Origin: Campanula takesimana | Taxonomy: Eukaryota; Streptophyta; Magnoliopsida; Asterales; Campanulaceae | Assembly (NCBI GenBank): GCA_026119855.1 | Contig: JAOWBW010000250.1 | Span: 62,001 to 126,000, forward strand | Length of the DNA: 64,000 nucleotides | Direction of reading: 5' to 3' | Part shown: piece by piece, positions 20,991-32,110 of the stretch | Position numbering within the stretch: position 1 is the first letter of the stretch | Layout: every line of letters starts with the position of its first letter | The notes under the pieces: generated by a model | What the model saw: only the letters and a program-made list of their open reading frames with translations | Told to the model about the DNA's origin: nothing | Database searches by the model: none | Position numbers and translations under genes: made by a program

Positions 20991-23360
20991 TAATTTAATG
21001 ATGATGAGATAGGTTATACTTCAAAATTCATTAATGATAGTAATTCTCCCTGTTATATGTTGTCTTTAAAAGAACTGTCTCTAGAAGCCTCTCTTCTAGG
21101 AGAACATGACTCTGGTCTACATAAATCTCCACCGTTATCTCTAGCCAAAATCTTCACAGAGTCCATGAAAATACCACAATCTCCATATGACATACGGGCA
21201 GAGATAAACCTACTCACAAGGTCCGGACAGATCTATCAGTCAGACCCCAAAGGTGAAAAGAAGGTCTTCAATAAAGAGTCAGAGCAAGCAGACCCCGAAA
21301 AGGAGGATCCTATCCTCACGTAACTTAAGCAAACTCGAGCTCACATCTCTCTCTGGTCTCTACTCACGTCATCTCTAGCCTACCGCCAAATGCTTGAGAA
21401 GAACTTGGCCGCCACTATAGTCCCATTAGATACTACTCCCAAAAATGTCACGCAAATGATCGGCAACATCCATTTTGGGAACATTATCACCTTCTCAGAG
21501 CTCGATGTACCCCCATTTGGCATCGATCACAATGAACCTCTGCACATCACAATCGAGATAAGCGGGAAGAAAATCCCTAGAGCCTTTGTTGACAATGGAT
21601 CCGCCAGCAATGTACTACCGTCACGAATGATGAACGTGTTGGGTGTGGACCCGACCAGCCTAAGGACCTCCAAGCAGACAATTAAGGCTTATGACTCTAC
21701 ATGAAGATCAGTGTTAAGGGTCATAACTCTGCCAATATCTGTGGGAACTCAAACCTTGTCTACAGATTTCCAAGTGGTAGACATACCATCTACCTTCACC
21801 CTCTTGTTGGGACGCTCTTGGCTCCATAAATTTAATGCTGTTCCATCCTCCCTACATCGGTGTGTTAAGTTCTAGTCAGGGAACGAAGTAACGGTTATCT
21901 ATAGTGATTTGGTAACGGCCCAAGGCACAGACAAGAAAGGGATACCCATGCTACAAATTCAACATGAGGAAGAGCGCAGACTCTTCAATGGGTTCGAAAT
22001 AGTGGCACAAGCTCAGATATGTGATGATGATCTCACCAGAACCTCCGACAAAGTGCTACTTGTTTACAAGATACTTCGAAACATGGGCTTCATACCGGGG
22101 CTGGGGCTAGGTAAGACCCATGCATTTGACCAATGAAGTAGACCACAGAGGCCTGTTTGGGCTAGGGTACGTGCTTACCCCTACAGACGAAGCAGAACAG
22201 AAACGGATTGAGCTACTCAAGAAGAAGCAACTACCTTACAAAAATCCAGACATGAAACCTTACCGCCTCTCCCTCAACAGTTACTATGTAAAGGAAGGTG
22301 AGGAGCACTCGGGCTTCGAGTTCGCAGAGCCATGGTTCGACCACAATGGGCAACTAAAGAAAGGTTTCGAAATTTTCAGAGATGTCGAGTTTGACCGAGC
22401 CAACCTAGGGCTAAGGTACATGGAGCCTCGAAAGACTACTGGCAGAATTACTACTATACAAAATGAGTATGTCATCAAGGTGAATAATGACCTGACTTAT
22501 GATACAGAGTTCATGTCACTCAACGAGCCCCTGGTCGGAGATACTGAGGAGTCAGAAGCATGGGATGGCCAAGATTTGTTCCAATATTTGAGCCTAGAAG
22601 ATGACGTCATGGCTGTTATTGAAAGCGGACCTGTGACCACTGCTATCAAGAATCTGGGACTTGCCTGTCCTTTCCCTAAGTCTCCTAAAGAGGCATTCCT
22701 CATTAGGTCATTTAGGCCCACCTTTCTCACTTATGAGTTCGTGTCTCCGTCTAAGTCTAATGACCTCAAGTCAAAAGACTTCAACGTAATTGCATACACT
22801 ATTTTTCCTCGTGCGCTTAATAAAAGTCTCGACCTTTCAGAGTATCCCGCTATAGCCACTCTTATAAATGATAAATTGACTAATCAACCTAATGATATAC
22901 AAATAGTTAATAATGATTCATTAAAAGAGGCAGACACAAACGAATTAAATGAAAAATACATCCGCAGAATCTTAGAGCAGGTTACAAATCAAAGGGAAAA
23001 TCGAGCCCAAGCTGTCGATGAGGTGTTAACATGTGTGAATCTGGGAAGACAAGACAAGCCAAAGTAGACTCAAGTTGGGAGCTTCTTTCAAGACGAAGAG
23101 CGAGAAGCGCTAATTAAGCTTCTCAGAGAATATGATGACATCTTTACATGGTCTTGTGACGACGTGCCAGACAGAGAATGGGAACAAATGATAACGCCAG
23201 ACATTGGGTCAGTCAGACAGAGGCTACAACCAGTCAAGCTAGATTGGTCACCATGCATGGGGATCGAGATAGAGAGACTGCTATTGTATCCGCAGAACAT
23301 CTTGAAATTGAAAGCACAAATCGTACGGCCGAAACTAAGCCAAAAGGCATCCACATTTCT
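20991..23360 (+). pseudogene. Protease, G-patch-like linker and start of RT, element B
   Basis: The linker has INLLTRSGQIYQ. The protease shows AFVDNGSASNVLP (DNGS) and FTLLLGRSWLH. A G-patch-like MGFIPGLGLGK lies near 22083-22115. The pre-RT linker has PWFDHNGQLKKGFEIF and DLSEYPAIATLINDKL, then TQVGSFFQDEEREALIKLL. Stops at 20991, 21321, 21702, 21873 and 23065 each fit one C-to-T or G-to-A change; a frameshift lies near 22125. RT begins (QPVKLDWSPC) and then degrades; catalytic RT motifs are missing up to the copia-like LTR. Confidence 0.75.
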
Positions 23361-24522
23361 GTGCTAAGATCAAGGAACCAAGTAATTTCTCTATACGATC
23401 GAAACTAAGCCAAAAGGCATCCATATTCCCGTATAGATTGGATACTTGTTTTAAGATCTTTCATTGTCTCTTAATCTCACAGATTACAGCAGTTCTAAAC
23501 TCTTTAGAACTCTAATTTCTGCAATTCCTTTTGAATTCTTCGGCCGAAAACTGTTTCAGGAAACACGGTTTCGAAAACCAGCCGTCTGAAAGCAGTTTCC
23601 AGTTTTCAGATTCGAATTCTGTAAACAATTTACAGAATAATCTGAACACCAGAAAACAAAATCAAATCAGAGAATTTCCAAAATAGCCGTACGGATCAGT
23701 TTGGCATCACCCAAACCATCCGTACGGATCCATTGGTAGGATCCCAGATTTCCAGGTTTTTCAGAATTTCAGAAATTCGACCAAATCCAATATCATGTTT
23801 GTGCATAATCAGATTACAGAAACATGAATTTACAGATTACGAATTTAATTAGATCTAATCAATATCATGAATAAACAATTTAATATATATATATATAAAT
23901 TAGATCTAAATAGTATAACTTTGAAAGCCCAAAGTTACCTTATAGAACATACCATAATCCCTTTGTCACGCGATATCATATTGGACATAAGTCGCGGTCC
24001 ACGTCAACTTATGTTGTCCAATGCTTTCTCGATCTCGAGTAGCTTGATATGAGCAAATAACATTGAACGCTTCAATTCATTTGGGTACGGATCATTCTTC
24101 CCTATAGGAATCCGATTATGCCATTCGTAGCATTTATAACCACCCGGTTAGGGGTAGCGTTTATGTAAATCAAACATAATATTCATCATGTGGAAGACTA
24201 TGATAATCTCAGGTCTAAGGATGAATGATATAACTATTATGAGATTTAATTATGACATTTGACCATGATATAAATCTCATAACGGGTCTATCCAGTACTT
24301 GTTCTCCAACATGTACCCACAAGTTTAATCCGCATCCTATGCGCTATAATCATCATATGATTATCCATCAAACTCATGCTAGCCCTTCATAAGTGCTAGG
24401 GACAATGATTATTATAATAAACATGCAAAAGATATAATAATCGGGTTTGTTATCTCTATAACAATGAAGCTATGATATAACGCATAGGCCTTTCTCAAGG
24501 GCCTAGGGCATAATATCCAACA
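23361..24522 (-). mobile_element. Copia-like LTR (solo or remnant) within RT of element B
   Basis: On the minus strand it begins TGTTGGATATTATGCCC, a start typical of plant Ty1/copia LTRs, and ends near CTTAGCACA. No internal copia sequence is visible on either side, so it looks like a solo LTR. A TATA-rich run lies at about 23882-23896. It includes two CCGTACGG words at 23696 and 23724. I found no 5-bp target duplication, and about 130 RT residues of B are missing here, so the left end may lie further left or a deletion occurred. A 24-bp duplicate (23332-23355 and 23400-23423) straddles the left end. Confidence 0.55.
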
Positions 24523-24793
24523 CTGAGAAGGCAAAAAATTTTCTTCGACTCAACCAAGTGCAAATTTGGTACAGTTCAGACAAAGGCTTTAGGGTACAGA
24601 TTGGGACAGAAATTTAAAGTTGACTCTGAAAAAATCAGACATCTGATAACAATGTCACCCCCTCGCCAAGAATATGAAAAGTCCAAGCTCATGGGCCTAC
24701 TCCACTACATCAGTCACCTCACAACGGCAGGAAGCCTCGTAAGGAATTACAGAATTGTCCACACGATGTTTGGAATCAGAAGTCTGAGTTAGC
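24523..24793 (+). pseudogene. RT fragment of element B downstream of the copia-like LTR
   Basis: One frame reads TKCKFGTVQTKALGYRLGQK then RHLITMSPP...GLLHYISHL, the RT thumb/connection region just after the catalytic motif. It resumes element B after the LTR insertion. RNase H and integrase do not follow. Confidence 0.65.
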
Positions 24794-24794
24794 C

Positions 24795-25079
24795 ATGACT
24801 CAAATGAAGAATCACTTAGTGAATACCCCATCGTTGCGACCACTGCATGGGAGGTTCGAGCCACAGAGTTGCACCCAAATCAGAGCCCCCATCCCTTTCC
24901 GACACTACACAAGCTCGGATTTACCCCTGGATTTTATACTCAAAAGCCTGGTGAAGTTCGGCAAACTACAACCGATGATAGAAATGGTTCCTACTCCAAA
25001 GACTGCAATGTTACAAACATGCGAGTCAAACAGAAGGTGTTCCTATCACCAGAATGAAGGGAATAGTACAGACGACTGC
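24795..25079 (+). pseudogene. Gag-like zinc-knuckle fragment, left half (element B)
   Basis: The frame ends RRCSYHQNEGNSTDDC at the LTR insertion point, a degenerate knuckle (C-x2-H-x4-N-x4-C). The preceding LPLDFILKSLVKFGKLQPM resembles the segment before gag knuckles in related elements. Its place after RT is unexpected and implies rearrangement or a deletion joining two element copies. Confidence 0.5.
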
Positions 25080-26451
25080 TGATGGAGAAAATCTCCCTCT
25101 AATTAAATTACCTAGCAAGTGTACTAGTTACCGGTGTAGTAGTATGAACAAGCAAGGGTCAAATCCACAGAGACTTGAAGGATCAACAAGAATGTAAATT
25201 AAAACTAGAAAATTAAATAAAGGAGTTTGATTTGATTATTTATAACTACTAAAGAAAGAAATAAAATAAAACTAAGAAAACAAATAAAAGCAAGAATTAA
25301 TAAATATTAACGAATAGATTCACGAATTGGATTCACAAATACTTTCACTCTATGCTATTCTCTTAATAACAAGATCAATCTCATTCTTGGGTTCATTCAC
25401 AATAGTAAAAATTGGGACGGTTCGGTTGCCGGATTGCAATCCTAATACTCTCTTTATGTTCTACTTTCCGCAAGCTCCGTTTCTCATGCAAAGAGTTCAT
25501 GAAGTACTTAAGAATATTTGAACCTAGATCCTTTTGACTTCCACAAGGTCCTCAATTAGATATAATTATTAAAATAGTGGTCAACGTATAATCGCCCATG
25601 CAAGTGAAGCAATATATACCCAATAATTCTAACGCCAATTTATATCTTAACATATAATTGAAACAAAAGAATTTAGCATGAAGAGTGTTTTAATGAACAA
25701 GAATTAATATCGAATGAAAGAATTAAATCTATAGCATAGAGATTTAGTATTTGTTACTACCAATCCATGAATCTAAGAACTTAGCTACTCATAAAATCAA
25801 GAACAAGAAAAAAATTAAAGGACATCAAAACCTGAATTAAATTATGAATCCTTGATTACAATCTTTGAATCTTCAATAAAAGTATATATAATGCATTAAA
25901 AATTAAAGTGGCTTGAAGTCTCATATTTATACTAGGGAGAAACTAGGGTAAAAATAAGGAAACTAGGGTAAAATCCCATCTTGGAGAGGATTTTGGAAAA
26001 GCTGGTGCGGAGGAGTGGGAAGGCGCCTAGAATAGGAGTGGGCAGGCGCCAAAAAAGTCAGCCCTCGTCTTGTTCTTACACTTGAGTGGGCGGGTGCCCA
26101 GGTGTGTAGTGGGGGGCAGGCGCCCAAAGCCTTGGAGCATTTTACGCGCAATCTTTCGGAGACCATAACTTCTTCATACGAACCCCGTTTTGGACTTGCG
26201 AACTATCGTTGGAAAGCTATTTTAGAGTAATATCCAATGCACTTAATTTCTCAGAGGTCACATCTATTTATCTTTATGTTCTGGTCCGTTCTTTATCTTT
26301 CCTTTTCACACTTTAACGCCCATGAATCCATACATTCTTTCGCTCTTTCCCTATACTCATAAACACTAAAAAAACTATCAAAACACCCAAGGTTGACCAT
26401 CTTATAAGTCATAGAAGTAAATGATTTGGATGGGTAAAAACACATCCATCA
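25080..26451 (-). mobile_element. Solo LTR, LTR1 family, with 5-bp target duplication
   Basis: A 1372-bp LTR in minus orientation, with TGATGGATG and TCTCCATCA ends as in LTR1. It is flanked by ACTGC at 25075-25079 and 26452-26456, a perfect target duplication, and no internal element sequence accompanies it. Solo LTRs arise by recombination between the two LTRs of an inserted element. It splits the knuckle frame of element B: removing it with one ACTGC rejoins the coding sequence. Its upstream-promoter region (25932-26139) differs wholly from that of LTR1. Confidence 0.92.
25924..25931 (-). promoter_or_regulatory. TATA box of the solo LTR
   Basis: TATAAATA on the minus strand in the same CCCTAG context as LTR1. 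GGCGCC-type words lie about 80-200 bp upstream. Confidence 0.5.
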
Positions 26452-26592
26452 ACTGCCAAGAGTTGAAAGACAAGGTCCGACAGCTCATCGAGACGGGTCG
26501 CTTAGTCAAATAGAATGAAGAATGGGTATACGTGGATGACAATGGCCTCCTCCCAGTCAAGACTTACAAGCTCCGCCGCTACTACAACTGAC
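26452..26592 (+). pseudogene. Gag-like zinc-knuckle fragment, right half (element B)
   Basis: Continues after the solo LTR with CQELKDKVRQLIETGRLVK, the helix that normally follows a Tat-type knuckle, then a short tail ending KTYKLRRYYN and a stop. One TAG fits a Trp or Gln codon. The 3' untranslated region and conserved hairpin follow. Confidence 0.5.
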
Positions 26593-26729
26593 CACTACGG
26601 TCCTCTCCTGCAAGCGGCACTCTCCATTACTCCATCAAGCGGTCTTCTACAAACGACCGTCCCCTTCAAAAAAAAAATCGTGTATTCTATTATTTCCCCC
26701 TTCTATCTTCCCTTTCTACAATCAGAAAT

Positions 26730-26786
26730 GAACTACGGTGACCTGAGCCCCTTAGCCCTACTTGTAAAAGGGGAACGTAGGCAGCC
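26730..26786 (+). promoter_or_regulatory. Conserved CTACG/CGTAG hairpin (copy 4)
   Basis: Begins GAACTACGGTGACCTGAGC and ends GGGGAACGTAGGCAGCC. The inner stem is CCCCTT/AAGGGG where element A has CTCCTT/AAGGAG, a compensatory difference. Confidence 0.65.
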
Positions 26787-27037
26787 TTCAAAGGTGCGGT
26801 CTCAAAAATAAATAAAAATCCAAATCTGGTTTGAGCAAAGTACAATAAAGCAAACATCTGTGTATAACTGAAAGCAAAATATCTATTTCCACAGTCAATA
26901 CACATTAACATTTATTTGATGAGTCTAAGCTTGAAAGAACCTACGACTACATAACCTGCTATGAAATTCAAATAAACTAAAAATAAAACTATAGCTAAAC
27001 TATGTGTCTGCAATGACTGTGGTTGGATACTCGGAAG

Positions 27038-28435
27038 TCATTCCTCCTCCTCCTCTTCTTTCTTTGGCTTCTTATCTCTTCGTCCGAGTCTAGCCTGTCT
27101 AGTAGGATCCTCAAATAAAGCCTTCCTCAACTGAGTCACCCCCTTTGGGCCTTCTCTCTTTCTTTTCCTCTCGAGAGGTGCTAGTTGAATCAACTCGGCC
27201 TCCACTTCGTGTTGTAGAGTCTCTTCCCTCCTCAAACGTCTACTCGAGACATAAAGGATCACCACCCTACGTCTCAGTCATCTCAGAGTCTGTCTAAATT
27301 CCCCCAAAGTTGTCTGGTACCAGTCCAAGTATTCTCGAGACAGAAGTATGTTATGGATCCACTGTATACAGAACACGTCGGGCATCTGAGCATAAGACCA
27401 ATACTGCTCCAAAGGCACTGCGACTCTAGTATTCATGGGAAGCATCTTGACATTAATCCTACTGTATGTATTATCCCACAAAGGAGGTATAACCTGAGGC
27501 ATCCCGTACTGTCGGCAAACTCACACTACATAATAGTAAGTGGTGACATCAAATGCAGGGACACGAATCATGCAGACACCACACTGTGCCCACCGGGCTG
27601 TAGTAATCACCCAATGGGGTACCACCCACTTGATCTGAGCTGTGCCCATCTGTGCCAGATATGATATCCATGCAGATCGAGTCATCCCTGCAAATGGTTC
27701 CACTATCCGCCTACTCTGACAAGCCCAAGGCGGCACCTGACCAAAAGGATCCTCCAATACTCTGAGCCTCTCCTGCAACCACAAGTGTAGTAACCGAGTA
27801 CTACCTCGAGACATCTTACGAGAGCTAGAAGCCAACTCACCAATACCATGTAAAGTTTCCCTAAGCAAGACACGGATAGTACTACGTCCGGCCCGAGCCT
27901 GGTCCACCATATCGATACAACCCATCGTGGCTACCCCTACATAAGGAGGAGATAAGACCGAGGTAAAGAGACAAAGAGCTAGACAATCCATAGCTGTGTC
28001 AGAATCCACCACACTGTTGATGAACCTAATGGGAAGCTCACAAATATCAACATCATCCCCCAAGAATAAGCCTCTAGCATCTTCAATAGATATCCTGAGT
28101 AGCTGGGAAACCCGTGTCGCCGGAGGTACTTGATACTGGGGCATAGCTACCCTATCCGTTACTCTCCCGCTGTACAGAGACAAAAAATCCTCATACTTAG
28201 GGGTGATTTCGTTATAAGAAAAGTTGAAAATGTGGTTGTCCTCATCCCAGAACTTAGCAGCAGCACGAATCATGTTCTCATCTGACTTAACTCTAAACAG
28301 TGACCAAAGACACTTGATCCCGAATCTCCTGTCAAAAGATGCACGAGTCGTCCTAGAAAGCTTCCCGATCCATATCTTCAAGCTTTTGACGAAGTAGCTT
28401 TGCTTCTCCACAAAAATCATGGAATGTCTCTCCAT
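27038..28435 (-). pseudogene. Antisense extra gene 1, plant-mobile-domain/DUF7745-like (element B)
   Basis: One minus-strand frame of about 465 codons, broken only by two TGA codons (near 27521 and 27266) that fit Arg codons. It starts MERHSMIFVEKQSYF. FWDEDNHIFNFSYNEITPKY resembles the FWD...F.F...E.TPT signature of plant mobile-domain-type proteins carried by retroelements. Later blocks are LRETLHGIGELASSSRKMSR, RGSTRLLHLWLQERL, a region near VCRQYGMPQVIPPLWD, and a charged tail of Lys/Arg then Glu. It aligns in order with the antisense genes of A and D. It lies opposite to gag-pol, between pol and the 3' LTR. Role unknown. Confidence 0.7.
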
Positions 28436-28920
28436 CAGAACAGCTCAGAAGGGTCGAAATCTAGAGCAAAAACAAAGAAAACTGCTGTCTGCCCCGTCTG
28501 GCTGCGCAGGCTGTTGTTAAATAGGATAGGGAGTTCGAGTCCTGGTCATACAGGGGAGAATCTGACAAAAATCATGTCAAAGAAGGAACAGTCCGCGCGG
28601 CCAGTCTTGCCGAATAACTGGCCACGCGGCCACTTCAGCCGTCATCAGCAGATTTGCGGGCCCACCTCTACCAAGCGCTGGAATGGACCCATTTCATATA
28701 TTACGAGTCACAAAAGAGGCCTAGCAAGAAGGTGGTAGTACCCGACAATGTGTATAATCCCTGTTTTACCCCTAAGGCTCATGCATTGTACCAAATATAA
28801 AGACATGTAAATAAAAAACTAATTAAATATTTACATAAAAAGCAAATAAAATAGTGTACATATATTATCTGTTTGTTCTCTCTCTCTCTCTCTAACAAAT
28901 GCAGGAAATAAGGACTACAT
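28436..28920. other. Spacer between two antisense genes
   Basis: No coding frame. It holds two GCGCGGCC/CGCGGCC words (about 28594-28603 and 28623-28631), echoed at 31343, 31450 and in the LTR at about 32834-32865. Confidence 0.4.
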
Positions 28921-31188
28921 CTAGTCCGGGCTCTCCTCAATCTCCACCTCCTTATCATCACTATCATCACCATCTCCACGGCCCCACTGCTGCACATAGT
29001 GAGATCCACTGGCTCCAGAGCCCCTGCCTCTGACAGACCTCCTGCGGACTCGAGACAAGGAAGTCGCCTCTGAAGGTGTTCTCTCTCTGCGCGACGGCAC
29101 TACCACGTCTTTCTGACAGCAGGTATAAGCAGCAGCTAAGCTCCGAAACAAGTGCTCAAAGATGTTGCCCCAGTGGACAGAGCGGATATAAGCCTCCCGA
29201 GTCACCTGGGACAGATAGCCAAATCAAAATACAAGTCTGAAATATGTGTGTGCAAGACAGAAATGAAAATCAAAAGGATATCATACCGTAGCTCCATGGG
29301 GAGGAAGCTGGGCCCCAGTAACCTCATCATCCTCAGTCGGTGTAAGGTCAAAGTCAACCTCAACACCTCCCCGTTGCATCCTAATAACGTCCAGGAACCA
29401 CGGCATATCCATGGAATGTCTAGCCCCTCTACTAGAACTAGCCGGGTAGCCACCTGCCTATCTCCTAGCCTCCACCTGCGGACTCACCAGTACATGCTCA
29501 ACATACCAAGCATAGTCACCACCACTACGATGCTGACTAGCGGAGTCCTAGCAAAGAAATCACCGCTTGCTCGGAGCCTAGCAGGATACAACATGTTCCT
29601 ATGTGGCTCACTCGGAGCCCATATGTCAGGGTACGCACTATGCTGCCTGTAGACCCTCTCGCCAAGATACATGGCATCCCCGGTCAAACCCACCAAGAAA
29701 CACCTAGAGGCAGTAAACTCATGAGCGAAGCCTACTCCTGCCAGTACCCCATCAGACTAAGGGAAGAACTGGAAGTCCTCATGCAACGGACCCTGCAACC
29801 TCGCAGTAAAAGCCCCCAAATCAGGCGTCTTCCTGGCCTTGCCACGGCCCTCCAACCGGTTCCTCTTCACCCAGAACCTCATCACTGGGACCGCCTTCAC
29901 CCCTTGTACACCAAAGGGAGCAATATGGAAGAGCCCATAAACCCACACCTATGGAAGAGCAACATTTCAGTCTATACAGTTCTCAACGAAGGACAAATAT
30001 GGCATAAAAGAGTAAGTTAGAAAGTTACCTCAAAGGCAAACTGGAAACAGTCAAAAGACGAGGTACTGGACCTCGAGCAGGAATCAAGGGCTCTATACAT
30101 CTCTGCTAGCCTGGCTCTGCCCCAAGAGACCCGGCTCTCCTGCTTCAAATCAGCTAGAGCACCCAACAAAGAATACCGACAGAAGGTGCGGGCACTCGGA
30201 AATAAGGTCTGTGATAAGCTATACCACAAAATGTCCTGCACCAAACAATCTGTGTCACTGACACCCTCAACAAAGCCATGAATGGCTCCCTCTAGCAATG
30301 TCCTCAAGCGGCCCGCCTTGAAGCCATTCACCTTCACATCTCGACCTAACGACATCCCAATCAGATCAGCCTGACGGTGTGGGTCCTCAGACAAACTCTC
30401 ATCAAAAGGCAAGTTCACATCAGTGAACTGCAAACCAGTAATAGCAGAAAAGTTGATAGGAGTAATAGTAACCTCTCCCCAACTGAAATGGAACGTATGA
30501 GTGGTGTCCCACCAATACTCCCGCATGATCTCTACCAGACCCATCACATTGTGGGTCCCTCTAATAGCCTGTACAGCATCAAAGAATGGACTAAAGCCCA
30601 GAGCTCGGATCCTCTCTCTCACAACACCTCCTGGTGGCAACATGCTCCACACCTCTGCTACCAACTTGGTAGACCCCCGAGATTTCATTCTCTACAGGTA
30701 AACACAGCAATGGTACGTTACCAACTAGCAATTAAATACCAACTCTGTATTAGGTGTTATATTTAAAGTGTTCATGCATGCTTTACTTATTTTGCATGTA
30801 TATTTGCCATCCCCAAATAATCCATAAATCCAAAAAATTAAATAATCTACAATGATTAACTAAATTAAGCAGTCTTAAAATATAACAAGTATAAATAAAA
30901 GCCACAAAATACTCAAAAGCAATAAAGGAGCGAAATTCTTACTTTCGTGGTCTCCATCATCCGCCCTCCGGACCAGTGCTTGTCGGGCCCCACGTATAGC
31001 TCGAAGTGTTGTCCCATGGTAAAGTGCCATTCTTGGGGACGGTAATTCCTCACGGGCATCCTCCCCTGCTGCTGCATTTGCTCCTCATGTTGAGGTGGCT
31101 CCGCACCTTCACCCTGCTCAAGATGTTGCCCCGTACCTTCACCCTGCTCAAAATGCTGCTCCGCGCCAAAGAGATACTGAAAATCCAT
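28921..31188 (-). pseudogene. Antisense extra gene 2, plant mobile domain protein with introns (element B)
   Basis: Exon 1 runs from the ATG at 31188 to 30943 (82 codons, Gln/Glu-rich). A 251-bp GT-AG intron (30692-30942) follows. Exon 2 (30691-30029, 221 codons) contains REYWWDTTHTFHFSWGEVTI, the signature of aminotransferase-like plant mobile domain proteins. An 80-bp GT-AG intron (29949-30028) precedes exon 3, which starts VWVYGLFHIAPF and has YLGERVYRQHS; TAG near 29757 and TGA near 29484 interrupt it. Both introns are phase 0 and keep the frame. A further intron near 29206-29286 is possible. The last part (28921-29205) is basic then acidic. Introns show that it was transcribed antisense to the element. 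Function unknown. Confidence 0.65.
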
Positions 31189-32110
31189 CGCTAGAATACC
31201 AAATATCACTCAGCAATAGTGATTGAACTCCTCAAAACCTCTACTCTATCCCTCTTTTCTCGACACAATGAAGAAGAAAGAATGAAGAAGAAAAGAACAG
31301 CCGGCGGCTGTTTGTAGGGTCTGTCCAATAGACGGATCGGCTGCGCGGCCAGTCTTTCCAAGGGTGACGTGGCCCAATCACAGCTCTCCATTGCACGCGC
31401 TCCTCAGCAATCCTCGTGATCGAAATTCATCCAATTAGAAGGACTGGCCACGCGGCCACATTTTCCCCCAGGTGCCAAAATTTACATTTTTAGCCCCTCC
31501 CGCTTATCTTTAATCCAAAAGTGATGCCCTTAGTCATATTTAACCAAAATTGGGTTCAGAAGACTTCAGTAAATTACCAAAATTAATCAATTGGGTCTGG
31601 AAGACTTAAGTGAATTACCAAATTAAATTATAATGAAGGTTGGGAGCTGCCATAAACCCTAACTTATAAAATAAAGGTTGGGAACGACCATAAACCCTAA
31701 GGCGGTTTAAGGAAATCGTCAGAAATCCTTTATTAATAACCAAATCAATCCCAAAGACGTCTGCTTCCGATAGGATTGAGAGAGTTATTGGCATAACCCG
31801 TGCGAGCTCGAGACCAACCTTCGTCCTGAGAAACTGTCTATGTTACCGTTTACCGAATCCCCCGATCCTAAGGTGTTCAAGAAATTACGTGATTCGTGTG
31901 CCCCATAGGATAACCCACGTGTCTCATGTTTTGGCATAGGTTTCTGGTGTCTCTAGACATAATACCAGTTGCTGTTGTTAGTGTCCACGGACACAAATAT
32001 TGATGATTTCCAATTACGTGCGCTCTATAAGAGGTTAGAATCCATCCTTAGATTTGTTCTCGATTCTTTAAACTTCTTGTCGTACCGTGCGTATGGCCTT
32101 ACCTCCTTCT

